A stretch of 9,080 nt of DNA from CAZBGL01 sp964491375 (GTDB taxonomy: Bacteria; Desulfobacterota; Deferrisomatia; Deferrisomatales; Deferrisomataceae), in NCBI GenBank assembly GCA_964491375.1, contig CAZBGL010000033.1, positions 1 through 9,080 on the forward strand, given 5' to 3'. The notes below the pieces were generated by a model that was not told where the DNA came from, did not search any database, and saw only the letters and a list, made by a program, of their open reading frames with translations. The position numbers were made by a program, and so were the translations under genes. This document shows, piece after piece, positions 1 through 6,465 of this stretch (position 1 is the stretch's first letter; each line of letters opens with the position of its first letter).

Positions 1-1322
1 CCCGAAGAGCCGCGCAGATCCGTAAACTGAAGGCCCCGGGTGTGGCTTTCCTGTACGTGGACGCAGGGGACGCCCTGTTCCGGGTGCCGGTGCTCGCCCG
101 CTCCGGTGACCCCCGGCGGGCCCGGGAGCAGGCGGCGCTGGTGGCCCGGGCCCTGGTGCGCATGGGGGTGGCCGCGGTGAACGTGGGGCGCACGGACCTG
201 GCCGGAGGCCTGAAGTTCCTGGAGGAACTGGGCCGGGCGCCCGGTGTGCCGTGGGTCTCGGCCAACCTGGCGGATCCGGGAGGGGGACGGCCGTTTCCGC
301 CGTGGCGGATTGTATCGGTAGACGGCGTGCGGGTGGGCGTGGTGGGCCTTTGCCGGCCCGACCCGGGCCTGGACCGCGTGCAGGGCGTGCGGGTGGGACC
401 CGCCGAACCGGCCCTGCGGAGGGCCCTGGCCGATCTCCGGAACCAGGGCGTGGACATGGTGGTCTGCCTGTCGAACCTGGGCCTGGAGGCGGAGAAGGCG
501 CTGGCCCGGGCCGTTCCGGGCGTGGCCGTGATCGTGGGCGGCGGGGACTACCCGTATCTACCGGACCCGCCCGTGGTTCGGGACACCGTGATCCTGCGGG
601 CCTCCAACCGCGGGCGCTATCTCGGCGTGTTCGAAGTGGACCGGAAGGTCCCTGGCCGGTGGCAGAGGCCCCGGAGCCGACAGGAGGGGCGTACGTTGGA
701 AGCGCGGTTGGATGCGGTCGAGCGCCAGCTCCGGGAGCTCCCTCTGAGCTCCTCCTCCCGGGGCCGGCGACGGGCGCTGGAGAACGAACGGGCCCGGATC
801 CGAAGACGCCTGGCAGATCAAGACGCCGTTGTGTTCGACCATCGGATCGTCTCCCTGGACGGACGGGCCGGGGAGGATGTGGAGATCGCCGGATGGGTGT
901 CCCGGTTCGTGGGGATCCCCCGGGCCGCGGGTGGTGGCCCGGCAGGTCCGAGCCGGCCTTCCGGCAGGGTGCTCTTCACGGGTTCGGCGGCGTGCCGGGG
1001 ATGCCATCCTGACCAGTACCGCCGGTGGACCCGCACGCGTCATGCGAGGGCCTACCGGAGCCTCCAGGGGAAAGGGACCGGGGGAGGGTGTCTGGCCTGC
1101 CACGCGACGCGCCAGCGGAGGGCCGCCGGCGTGGTGCTGGAGCCCATGGTGGGATGCGAGGCCTGTCACGGCCCCGGGGGCAACCACCGGGGCCGGGGCA
1201 ACGTGGTGGGACGCCCCCCTCCGGGGGCGTGCGCCCGGTGCCATCGCGGCTACCACGACGAGGCGCCGTTCGACTACCGCTCGGCGGTCAGGCGCTTGGG
1301 GTGCAGGGACGCCGAACCATGA
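1..1322 (+). CDS. UshA-like domain fused to tetrahaem cytochrome c554-like domain (5' truncated)
   Basis: The reading frame is open to the left edge (first full codon at 3), and residues before the GTG at 42 fit the family (a helix rich in R/K/A, then a strand ending in DAGD at about 60-71). The true start and any signal peptide therefore lie outside the window. The first part resembles the 5'-nucleotidase/UshA metallophosphatase fold: DAGD, SANLADP, VGVVGL, a CLSNLGL segment (465-485) and a GGG segment (537-545), ending in a GRYLGVFEVD strand. A charged, probably coiled-coil linker follows (about 696-821). The C-terminal part has four CXXCH haem sites: CRGCH (993-1007), CLACH (1089-1103), CEACH (1155-1169) and CARCH (1230-1244). 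The QYRRW...RHARAY spacing and the CEACHGPG motif are typical of cytochrome c554-like proteins. Such proteins are periplasmic or outer-surface electron carriers; the redox partner is unknown. The canonical phosphatase histidines are missing. The gene ends 18 nt from convergent rfaE2. Confidence 0.88.
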   Translation, partial: RRAAQIRKLKAPGVAFLYVDAGDALFRVPVLARSGDPRRAREQAALVARALVRMGVAAVNVGRTDLAGGLKFLEELGRAPGVPWVSANLADPGGGRPFPPWRIVSVDGVRVGVVGLCRPDPGLDRVQGVRVGPAEPALRRALADLRNQGVDMVVCLSNLGLEAEKALARAVPGVAVIVGGGDYPYLPDPPVVRDTVILRASNRGRYLGVFEVDRKVPGRWQRPRSRQEGRTLEARLDAVERQLRELPLSSSSRGRRRALENERARIRRRLADQDAVVFDHRIVSLDGRAGEDVEIAGWVSRFVGIPRAAGGGPAGPSRPSGRVLFTGSAACRGCHPDQYRRWTRTRHARAYRSLQGKGTGGGCLACHATRQRRAAGVVLEPMVGCEACHGPGGNHRGRGNVVGRPPPGACARCHRGYHDEAPFDYRSAVRRLGCRDAEP

Positions 1323-1340
1323 AGGGGGGAGCGGTGGCCC

Positions 1341-1838
1341 TCAGGCCCCCCGGCCCCGGCGGATCCGTTCCACGATGCCCGTGGTGGATGTGCCGGGGAC
1401 GAACGGAACGGTGACCACCTCGCCCCCCCGGGCTTCCACCACCTCTCGCCCCACGATGTCCTCGGGCGCCCAGTCCCCGCCCTTGACCAGCACGTCGGGT
1501 CCCACCTCCCGAATGAGATCAAGGGGGGTGTCCTCTTCAAACACCACGACATAGTCCACGCTGCGCAGCGCCGCCAGCACCAGGGCCCGCTCCTGCTGGG
1601 TGCACACGGGCCGCGAAGGCCCCTTGAGCCTTCGCACGCTGGCGTCGCTGTTCAGCCCCACCACGAGCACGTCCCCGAGGGCCCGGGCCGCCTCGAGGTA
1701 CAGTACGTGGCCCGGATGGATCAGGTCGAAGCAGCCGTTCGTGAACACGATCCGCTCCCCCCGACGGCGGTGCTCGGCCAACCGGCGCGCCAGTTGCTCC
1801 CGCGACAGGATGCGCTTGCGTAGGGGCACGAGCGACAA
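1341..1838 (-). CDS. rfaE2: D-glycero-beta-D-manno-heptose 1-phosphate adenylyltransferase
   Basis: The enzyme transfers AMP from ATP to heptose 1-phosphate, giving ADP-heptose for the lipopolysaccharide inner core, in the cytoplasm. The nucleotidyltransferase signature is clear: FTNGCFDLIHPGH with its HxGH motif, then GLNSD, a KGPSRPV segment, and VLVKGGDW. Near the end is the GTSTTGIVERI motif that closes this family's fold. This is the stand-alone adenylyltransferase; there is no HldE kinase half, so a separate kinase gene (rfaE1 type) should exist elsewhere. I chose the TTG at 1838 because a GGAGG at 1850-1846 lies 7 nt upstream and the resulting 165 residues match the usual length of about 160. 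The ATG at 1883 would run into the preceding LysM gene and add 15 unrelated residues; a GTG at 1829 is a weaker alternative. The gene is last in the minus-strand unit. Confidence 0.93.
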   Translation of the reverse strand: MSLVPLRKRILSREQLARRLAEHRRRGERIVFTNGCFDLIHPGHVLYLEAARALGDVLVVGLNSDASVRRLKGPSRPVCTQQERALVLAALRSVDYVVVFEEDTPLDLIREVGPDVLVKGGDWAPEDIVGREVVEARGGEVVTVPFVPGTSTTGIVERIRRGRGA

Positions 1839-1845
1839 ACCGCCA

Positions 1846-1850
1846 CCTCC
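1846..1850 (-). promoter_or_regulatory. Ribosome binding site deciding the rfaE2 start
   Basis: GGAGG on the minus strand, 7 nt before the TTG at 1838, inside the 23-nt gap after the LysM gene. It favours the TTG over the upstream ATG at 1883. Confidence 0.7.
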
Positions 1851-1861
1851 GTGTACGCGGC

Positions 1862-3499
1862 CTACCGGCCCGAGAGGATCCACGGCAGCAGGCCCTGGCG
1901 TGCCAGGAGCGCTGAGAGTTCTCGGTCCAGGGGGGCCTGTGTGAGAAAGAGCTTCCCAGATCGGCCGGGGTACACCAGTGAGGCCAGTTCAGGAGAGTCC
2001 AAGGCAATGCCCCTGACCCGGAGCCGGACGGACTGGTCCGGTGGCAGTTCCACGGTCACCGTGGCGTGGGGCACGCCCACCAGGCCGAACAGGTCCCGGA
2101 GCACCGCCAAGGGCTTGGTGCCCGGGGGCCACTCCAGCACGAAGTACCCGGCCCGCGAGAGCAGTTCGGGCGCACGTCTCGGGGCCCGGGGCGCCACCGC
2201 GTACCGAAGACCCAGGTGCTGGAAGGTCATCTCCGGGCGCAGTCGGTACGCGATCCCCCCTCCCAGGGCGCATTCCACCACGGGACGGACCCGGTGGGGG
2301 ATCCCCAAGAGGGAGAGGACCTGGCTTGCGCACTGGACGCGGTCCCGGGCCCGGAGCTCGGGAGGGGGAGGGGGGAGCGGCGCCGACACGGTCCGTGCGT
2401 CCGGCGAGGCCGCCGGCACGCTCCCCGGGCCCAGCACGTGCACGGCCATGCCGAGGCGGTTCAGGGTGCGGTGGAGCGCCGGTTCCACCACCGCCCCGGC
2501 GGGCAGGATGAGGTGAACCTGCCCCTCCCAGAGGTCCTCCGGCCTCGGGACCACGCTCCACCGGGCCTGGACCACCAGCTCGGCCCCCTCGCCCAGGGAT
2601 ACGGTCCGCACGCCCGGGGAGAGTTCGTGGAACCCCAGGAGGGGGAGGATCTTCGCCAACTGGGCCTCCGGATCCGCCTCCCAGCCCGACACGACCCCGT
2701 ATCCCCAGACCGCCCGGATCTCCTGTGCCAGTGCGGGAGAGATCCGGTTTGCCGGATCCAGGACGAGTTTCCGGCCCGAGGGGCCGGCAACCCAGGGAAA
2801 GTCCGCCGCGTCCAGGCGAAGGGTGCGGCCGCGCCCCAGGGGGAGGTAGGTCTCCCCTTCGGTAGTGACGCGACAACCCAGGGCCTGCAGCAGGTCCAGC
2901 ACGTCCCGGGAGGCCCTCGGCCGCGCGGCCGGCTGGACCGCCTGGGCGATCCGCCCCGGGATGCGGATCCTCTGACCCACGTAGAGGCGGTTCAGGTCGC
3001 GGATCCCGGGATTGGCCCGGGCCACGGCCCTCAGGGCCTCGGCCATGCGCGCCCGGGGGATCCCGTAGCGCTGCCTGAGGATCTTCCACAGACTGTCCCC
3101 GGGCTTCACCACGTAGGACCGACGCCCTCCCTGCCCGCTGCCGAGCCTCTCCTCGATCTTGAAGGGGATCTTCACCACCTGCCCGGGCCGGAGCCGGTCG
3201 GGGTCCGTCTCTGGGTTGAGCGCCCGAAAGGCCTCCAGGAAGGCGGGTATGGCAGACTCGGCTACGCGGTACTCGTCCTGGAGGAGCCTCCAGAGGCTGT
3301 CCCCGGGGCGCACGACGCGCCGTTCCGCAAACACGCGGGTGGAGCCGATCTTCTGAACCGTGAGGACCTTGCGAAAGTGCAACCGGGTCCCCTGGGCCGG
3401 GGGGGGCTCGGCGGCGCCCGAGGGGAGGGACAGCGCAGACGCGCCGATCAGGAACGCGGCGATGCGGCGCCTTACCGGACCAGCGTGTCGAGGAAGCAC
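1862..3499 (-). CDS. Exported protein with two LysM domains and four degenerate C-terminal repeats
   Basis: A 545-residue protein, assuming the GTG at 3499. The N-terminus (LPRHAGPVRRR, then a hydrophobic stretch to about residue 27 and GAA) reads as a signal peptide, so the product should be periplasmic or envelope-bound. Two LysM modules follow, at about residues 60-112 (RRVVRPGDSLW to VVKIP) and 128-181 (SYVVKPGDSLW to RIRIP). LysM binds N-acetylglucosamine-containing glycans such as peptidoglycan. Residues 197-544 match no family I recognise but contain four similar units of about 75-85 residues, split by a proline run (374-380). No peptidase or amidase motif is visible, so a structural or scaffolding role in the envelope is only an inference. 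The start overlaps the end of the propeller gene by 28 nt, which implies translational coupling. No in-frame ATG exists near the signal peptide, and the ribosome site is weak (GGCGGG). The frame stays open far upstream, to 4450, but that part is a shadow of the propeller gene. Confidence 0.85.
   Translation of the reverse strand: MLPRHAGPVRRRIAAFLIGASALSLPSGAAEPPPAQGTRLHFRKVLTVQKIGSTRVFAERRVVRPGDSLWRLLQDEYRVAESAIPAFLEAFRALNPETDPDRLRPGQVVKIPFKIEERLGSGQGGRRSYVVKPGDSLWKILRQRYGIPRARMAEALRAVARANPGIRDLNRLYVGQRIRIPGRIAQAVQPAARPRASRDVLDLLQALGCRVTTEGETYLPLGRGRTLRLDAADFPWVAGPSGRKLVLDPANRISPALAQEIRAVWGYGVVSGWEADPEAQLAKILPLLGFHELSPGVRTVSLGEGAELVVQARWSVVPRPEDLWEGQVHLILPAGAVVEPALHRTLNRLGMAVHVLGPGSVPAASPDARTVSAPLPPPPPELRARDRVQCASQVLSLLGIPHRVRPVVECALGGGIAYRLRPEMTFQHLGLRYAVAPRAPRRAPELLSRAGYFVLEWPPGTKPLAVLRDLFGLVGVPHATVTVELPPDQSVRLRVRGIALDSPELASLVYPGRSGKLFLTQAPLDRELSALLARQGLLPWILSGR
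1868..2911 (-). repeat. Four tandem degenerate protein repeats in the LysM protein
   Basis: Protein-level repeats with three recurring anchors. Anchor A: LLQALG (203-208), ILPLLG (284-289), VLSLLG (394-399), LFGLVG (470-475). Anchor B: GRKLVLDP (242-249), GQVHLILP (326-333), GLRYAVAP (430-437), GKLFLTQA (515-522). Anchor C: YGVVSG (267-272), MAVHVLG (351-357), YFVLEW (452-457), LLPWILSG (537-544). Anchor spacing is similar in each unit (A to B 36-45 residues, B to C 22-25). Units 1-2 and 3-4 form two pairs around the proline linker. Read by eye only. Confidence 0.6.
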
Positions 3500-4947
3500 G
3501 GCCCGCCGATCCAGAAATCGTCTTCGAAGTCCTCGATGTGGGCCCAGGTCACCGTGGCGGTGAGCACGCGGTCGGCGCGCTCCGGATCGTAGGCGTACCG
3601 GAAGGTGACGGGGGTGTCCTCGGGCGTGCTCGCCACCCGGATGGCGTCGGGGCCGCCGGTCTCCGAGAACCGCAGCGTCTGGGAAAACACCCCGGGGTTG
3701 TCGGTCTCGGGGATTTCCTTGGGTTCGCCGTTCACCTCCACCTGGATTGCACCTCTGCCGGCGGCCGCGACGTCGAGCACGGTGATCCGCGCCGTGGTGC
3801 CGAACCCCAGGTACCGGGTGCTGTCGAGCGACAGGAACCGGGCCACCAGTGCCTCCACGCCCTCGTCCGTGCCGAACCACACGTTGCCGGCCGGGTCCGC
3901 GAACACCCGCCACACCGTGCGGGCGGCCGGTGGGACCACCTGTCCTTGGGCCGTCGCCTGCGTCCAGTCCGACAGGCCCGTGTCGTCGACCGTCGCGAAC
4001 CAAGCCCCCTCTCCACCTGCGGCGACCCATACCGCTTCCTGTACGGGGTCCACGGACAGGTTCTTGGCCTCTCCAGGGTCGATCTCGTCCGGAAGGGACG
4101 ACGCAAGGGCGGGGGTCGCGGCCTGGGGCTCTTCCAAGGCCCCGGCGTCGTAACGCCACACCCGCACCTGGTTGTTCGTCTCCCCGAGGACCCAGAGGTT
4201 GCCGTTGTCGTCGAAAGATAGATCCACGATCTCCTCCACCCCCGCGGGCAAGTCCAGATCCACGGGCGTGCCCCCGGATTCCACCAGGTACACCCGGCTC
4301 TCCGTGGCACAGGCGGCACCCTCGGGGGCATCGGGGCGCGCGGCCACCGCGCGCACCGCGTGGCCCTCCATGTAGGGGCTCGGCGTGGTCTCGAGTGGGG
4401 ACTGGCCCCCCAGGTCCCATTCGCGCAACCCCCCGTCGGTGGCTGCCCACACCACGCCGGATCCGGCCGAGGCCAGGTCGTTCACCCGCTCGGCCGAAGT
4501 CTCTCCCCTCAAGAGCGCGGTGTCCGCCGGAAGGGACAGCCCCGTGGTGGACAGCACCCGGCCGTACTGAAGGCCCGTGGGAAACCCCAAGAAGAAGTGC
4601 TCGTCGTTCCGGAGGACCGCGAAGGCTACGGCGGAGACGGTGTCCGAAAGGAGCCCGTCGTCCTGGCGAAACGGGAAGAACGTGGCCCGCTCGAACAGCG
4701 ATTCAGGCCGCTCCGGGTCGGCGCCTGGGGCAGCAGCCAGGGCCGATACCCCTTCGGGGGTGGCCACCCAGATCCGGTTGGCGCCGTCGCTGGCCAGGGC
4801 GTTGACCCGTTCGGTGCTCAGGGGGAGCGCGAGCTCCGTAAAGCGGATCTCGGGAACGTAGAGGTGATCTTCGTACTGGGCGAGCGCAACGGCCCCCGCG
4901 AGCGGAACGGCAGCCACGAGAGCGAAGAAACGGAAAAGGCCGCGCAT
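3472..4947 (-). CDS. Secreted seven-bladed beta-propeller protein with Ig-like C-terminal domain
   Basis: A 491-residue protein starting at an ATG preceded by GGAGG (4957-4953, 5-nt spacer). Residues 1-23 form a signal peptide with probable cleavage after ALA (23|Q24). About seven propeller-like repeats follow, near residues 44-70, 98-126, 151-178, 194-222, 236-266, 292-320 and 343-366. The best show the pattern VNxLASDGxxxIWVAT..GV, as in the 'two-component regulator propeller' (Reg_prop) family; for example 155-173 and 345-365 (FADPAGNVWFGTDEGV). Residues 384-470 look like an Ig-like beta domain with the NPGVFSQTLRFSETGG motif seen in secreted bacterial repeat proteins. The chain ends in GGPCFLDTLVR. 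There is no transmembrane segment or kinase/output domain after the propeller, so this is not a hybrid sensor kinase. The function is unknown; ligand or partner binding outside the cytoplasm is inferred from the fold. First gene of the unit with the LysM protein and rfaE2. Confidence 0.85.
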   Translation of the reverse strand: MRGLFRFFALVAAVPLAGAVALAQYEDHLYVPEIRFTELALPLSTERVNALASDGANRIWVATPEGVSALAAAPGADPERPESLFERATFFPFRQDDGLLSDTVSAVAFAVLRNDEHFFLGFPTGLQYGRVLSTTGLSLPADTALLRGETSAERVNDLASAGSGVVWAATDGGLREWDLGGQSPLETTPSPYMEGHAVRAVAARPDAPEGAACATESRVYLVESGGTPVDLDLPAGVEEIVDLSFDDNGNLWVLGETNNQVRVWRYDAGALEEPQAATPALASSLPDEIDPGEAKNLSVDPVQEAVWVAAGGEGAWFATVDDTGLSDWTQATAQGQVVPPAARTVWRVFADPAGNVWFGTDEGVEALVARFLSLDSTRYLGFGTTARITVLDVAAAGRGAIQVEVNGEPKEIPETDNPGVFSQTLRFSETGGPDAIRVASTPEDTPVTFRYAYDPERADRVLTATVTWAHIEDFEDDFWIGGPCFLDTLVR

Positions 4948-4970
4948 CCTTTCCTCCGTGGAGAACAGCC

Positions 4971-5000
4971 CTTATAGCACGCCCGTTTCCGGGCCTTCAA
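4971..5000 (-). promoter_or_regulatory. Sigma-70-like promoter of the propeller-LysM-rfaE2 unit
   Basis: On the minus strand, TTGAAG (5000-4995), an 18-nt spacer, then TATAAG (4976-4971) preceded by TGC, an extended -10. The start of transcription should fall near 4964, giving a leader of about 17 nt before the ATG at 4947 with its GGAGG. The spacer holds a perfect 5-bp inverted repeat, GCCCG-GAAA-CGGGC (4994-4981). Confidence 0.65.
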
Positions 5001-5016
5001 GGAGCCCCGTGCGGGC

Positions 5017-5045
5017 TTGCATCCCCCCCCGGTTCGTGCTAGCCA
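5017..5045 (+). promoter_or_regulatory. Possible weak hemL promoter
   Basis: TTGCAT (5017-5022), a 17-nt spacer containing a run of eight C, then TAGCCA (5040-5045) preceded by TGC. Each hexamer matches consensus at few positions; it is the best candidate I found in the 144-bp divergent region. Confidence 0.22.
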
Positions 5046-5091
5046 TGCCCGTTCTTGGTTCAACGTGTGGATCTGGACCGCGGAGGGAACG

Positions 5092-6378
5092 ATGCGCCAC
5101 GACCGCTCGCGGGAGTTGTTCGAAAGGGCCAGGAACGTGATCCCCGGCGGGGTCAACAGCCCGGTCCGGGCGTTCCGCGCCGTGGGGGCGGACCCGGTGT
5201 TCATCGCCCGGGCCGAGGGTTCGCGCGTGTTCGATGTGGACGGAAACGCCTACATCGACTACGTGGGGTCGTGGGGCCCCATGATCCTGGGGCACAACCA
5301 CCCCGAGGTGCGGGCGGTCCTGGAGTCGGCCCTCCGGAACGGCACCTCCTACGGCGCGCCCACGGAGCTCGAGGTGGAGATGGCCGAGCTGGTGGTGGAA
5401 TGCGTACCCGGCGTGGAGGTGGTGCGCATGGTGAACTCCGGCACCGAGGCCACCATGAGCGCCATCCGCCTGGCCCGAGGGCACACCGGGCGCGACAAGA
5501 TCGTGAAGTGCGAGGGGTGTTACCACGGCCACGCAGACTCGCTGCTGGTCAAGGCCGGTTCGGGCGCCACGACGTTCGGGGTGCCCACGAGCCCGGGCGT
5601 GCCCGCTGATTTCGCCAAGCACACCCTTACGATCCCGTTCAACGACCTCGACGCCTTGGAGGCCGTGGTCCGGGACAACCCCGACCAGATCGCCTGTGTG
5701 ATCGTGGAGCCCGTGCCCGGGAACATGGGGTGCATCCCCCCCAAGGCCGGGTATCTGGAGGGGTTGCGCCGGGTTACCGAGCGGGAGGGTATTGTGCTCA
5801 TCTTCGACGAGGTCATGACGGGCTTTCGGCTGGCCCTGGGAGGAGCCCAGGAACGGTTCGGCGTGACGCCCGACCTCACCACCCTGGGAAAGATCATCGG
5901 GGGCGGGCTCCCGGTGGGGGCATACGGGGGCAAGCGGGAGATCATGGAGGAGGTGGCCCCGGTGGGCCCGGTGTACCAGGCCGGAACGCTTTCCGGGAAC
6001 CCGTTGGCCATGAGCGCCGGGCTGGCCACCCTGCGGGCCCTCCGGCGCCCCGGCACGTACGAGGCGCTGGAGGAAAGGAGCCGGAGGCTTTGCGACGGGC
6101 TGGCGGAGATCTTTCGGCGGCGGGGGGTTCCGGCTTTCCACACCCGGGTCGGGTCCATGTTCACCACGTTCTTTCAGGAAGGGCCGGTGTACGACTATTC
6201 GACGGCCCTGCGCAGCGACACCGAGGTGTTCGGCCGGTTTTTCCGGGCCATGCTGGACCGAGGGGTGTACCTGGCCCCGAGCCAGTTCGAGGCGGGGTTC
6301 ATGAGCCTGGCCCATTCTGAAGAGGACATCGACCGGACCCTCGAGGCGGCGGACGACGCCCTGGCGTCGATCCGTTGA
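5092..6378 (+). CDS. hemL: Glutamate-1-semialdehyde 2,1-aminomutase
   Basis: A PLP enzyme that converts glutamate-1-semialdehyde to 5-aminolevulinate, the second step of the C5 route to haem, in the cytoplasm. The protein is 428 residues, the usual length. Visible motifs: VIPGGVNSPVRAF at the N-terminus (residues 17-29), SGTEA (116-120, cofactor phosphate binding), CYHGH (143-147), FDEVMTGFR (238-246, Asp239 to the pyridine nitrogen) and TTLGKIIGGGLPVGAYGG, with Lys267 as the Schiff-base lysine. The end has the expected ASQFEAGFMS-like segment, here PSQFEAGFMSLAHSEEDID. The ATG at 5092 is chosen over an upstream TTG at 5017 because GGAGG (5082-5086) lies 5 nt before it and family members start just here (RSRELFERA). 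The gene is divergent from the propeller unit and lies upstream of the PII-like gene, which has its own promoter. No terminator is visible between them, so read-through into the atp operon is possible. Confidence 0.97.
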   Translation: MRHDRSRELFERARNVIPGGVNSPVRAFRAVGADPVFIARAEGSRVFDVDGNAYIDYVGSWGPMILGHNHPEVRAVLESALRNGTSYGAPTELEVEMAELVVECVPGVEVVRMVNSGTEATMSAIRLARGHTGRDKIVKCEGCYHGHADSLLVKAGSGATTFGVPTSPGVPADFAKHTLTIPFNDLDALEAVVRDNPDQIACVIVEPVPGNMGCIPPKAGYLEGLRRVTEREGIVLIFDEVMTGFRLALGGAQERFGVTPDLTTLGKIIGGGLPVGAYGGKREIMEEVAPVGPVYQAGTLSGNPLAMSAGLATLRALRRPGTYEALEERSRRLCDGLAEIFRRRGVPAFHTRVGSMFTTFFQEGPVYDYSTALRSDTEVFGRFFRAMLDRGVYLAPSQFEAGFMSLAHSEEDIDRTLEAADDALASIR

Positions 6379-6397
6379 ACACGGCCGGAGGCGTTCC

Positions 6398-6427
6398 TTG
6401 ACCCTTTCGAAATCCATGTGCTATAGA
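6398..6427 (+). promoter_or_regulatory. Strong sigma-70-like promoter of the PII-like/atp operon
   Basis: TTGACC (6398-6403), an 18-nt spacer, then TATAGA (6422-6427) preceded by TGC, an extended -10. Predicted transcription start is near 6434, about 32 nt before the first gene. It shares its spacer length and the TGC-TATA core with the minus-strand promoter at 4971-5000. Confidence 0.7.
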
Positions 6428-6459
6428 GGGCCGGCTTTTCGGCCCGGGGCCCGCCCGGG
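6428..6459 (+). repeat. GC-rich inverted repeats between promoter and PII-like gene
   Basis: GGGCCG-GCTTTT-CGGCCC (6428-6445) is a perfect 6-bp inverted repeat lying across the predicted transcription start. It is followed by two CCCGGG boxes (6443-6448 and 6454-6459). The second box abuts the only weak ribosome-site candidate, GGGTGGG (6457-6463), so an RNA form could hide it. No U tract follows, so it is not a terminator. Confidence 0.45.
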
Positions 6460-6465
6460 TGGGAC

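Noticed and set aside
42..44. GTG at 42 as the start of the cytochrome gene
   Set aside because: The frame is open to the window edge, upstream residues fit the family, there is no ribosome site before 42, and an exported cytochrome needs a signal peptide not present after it.
1323..1365. G-run and C-run around the convergent gene ends as a bidirectional terminator
   Set aside because: GGGGGG and CCCCCC could pair, but the pairing is simple homopolymer, the loop is long, and no T tracts flank it.
1881..1883. ATG at 1883 as the rfaE2 start
   Set aside because: It lies within the LysM gene, adds 15 residues foreign to the family, and lacks the well-spaced GGAGG that precedes the TTG at 1838.
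2066..3592. 508-residue plus-strand open frame opposite the LysM gene
   Set aside because: It has no domain or ribosome site and is covered by a convincing gene on the other strand.
3500..4450. Long N-terminal extension of the LysM frame up to 4450
   Set aside because: It runs antisense-frame-shifted through the propeller gene, is rich in Arg, Gly and Pro without domains, and would precede the clear signal peptide.
4981..4994. GCCCG/CGGGC repeat as a terminator in the hemL/propeller gap
   Set aside because: The stem is only 5 bp, has no T tract on either strand, and lies in a divergent promoter region with no gene ending there.
5017..5019. TTG at 5017 as the hemL start
   Set aside because: The 25 added residues are unlike HemL, and the ATG at 5092 has a good ribosome site and the conserved N-terminus.
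4972..6417. 481-residue minus-strand open frame opposite hemL
   Set aside because: It mirrors hemL codons, has no recognisable domain, and its composition is that of a GC-rich shadow frame.
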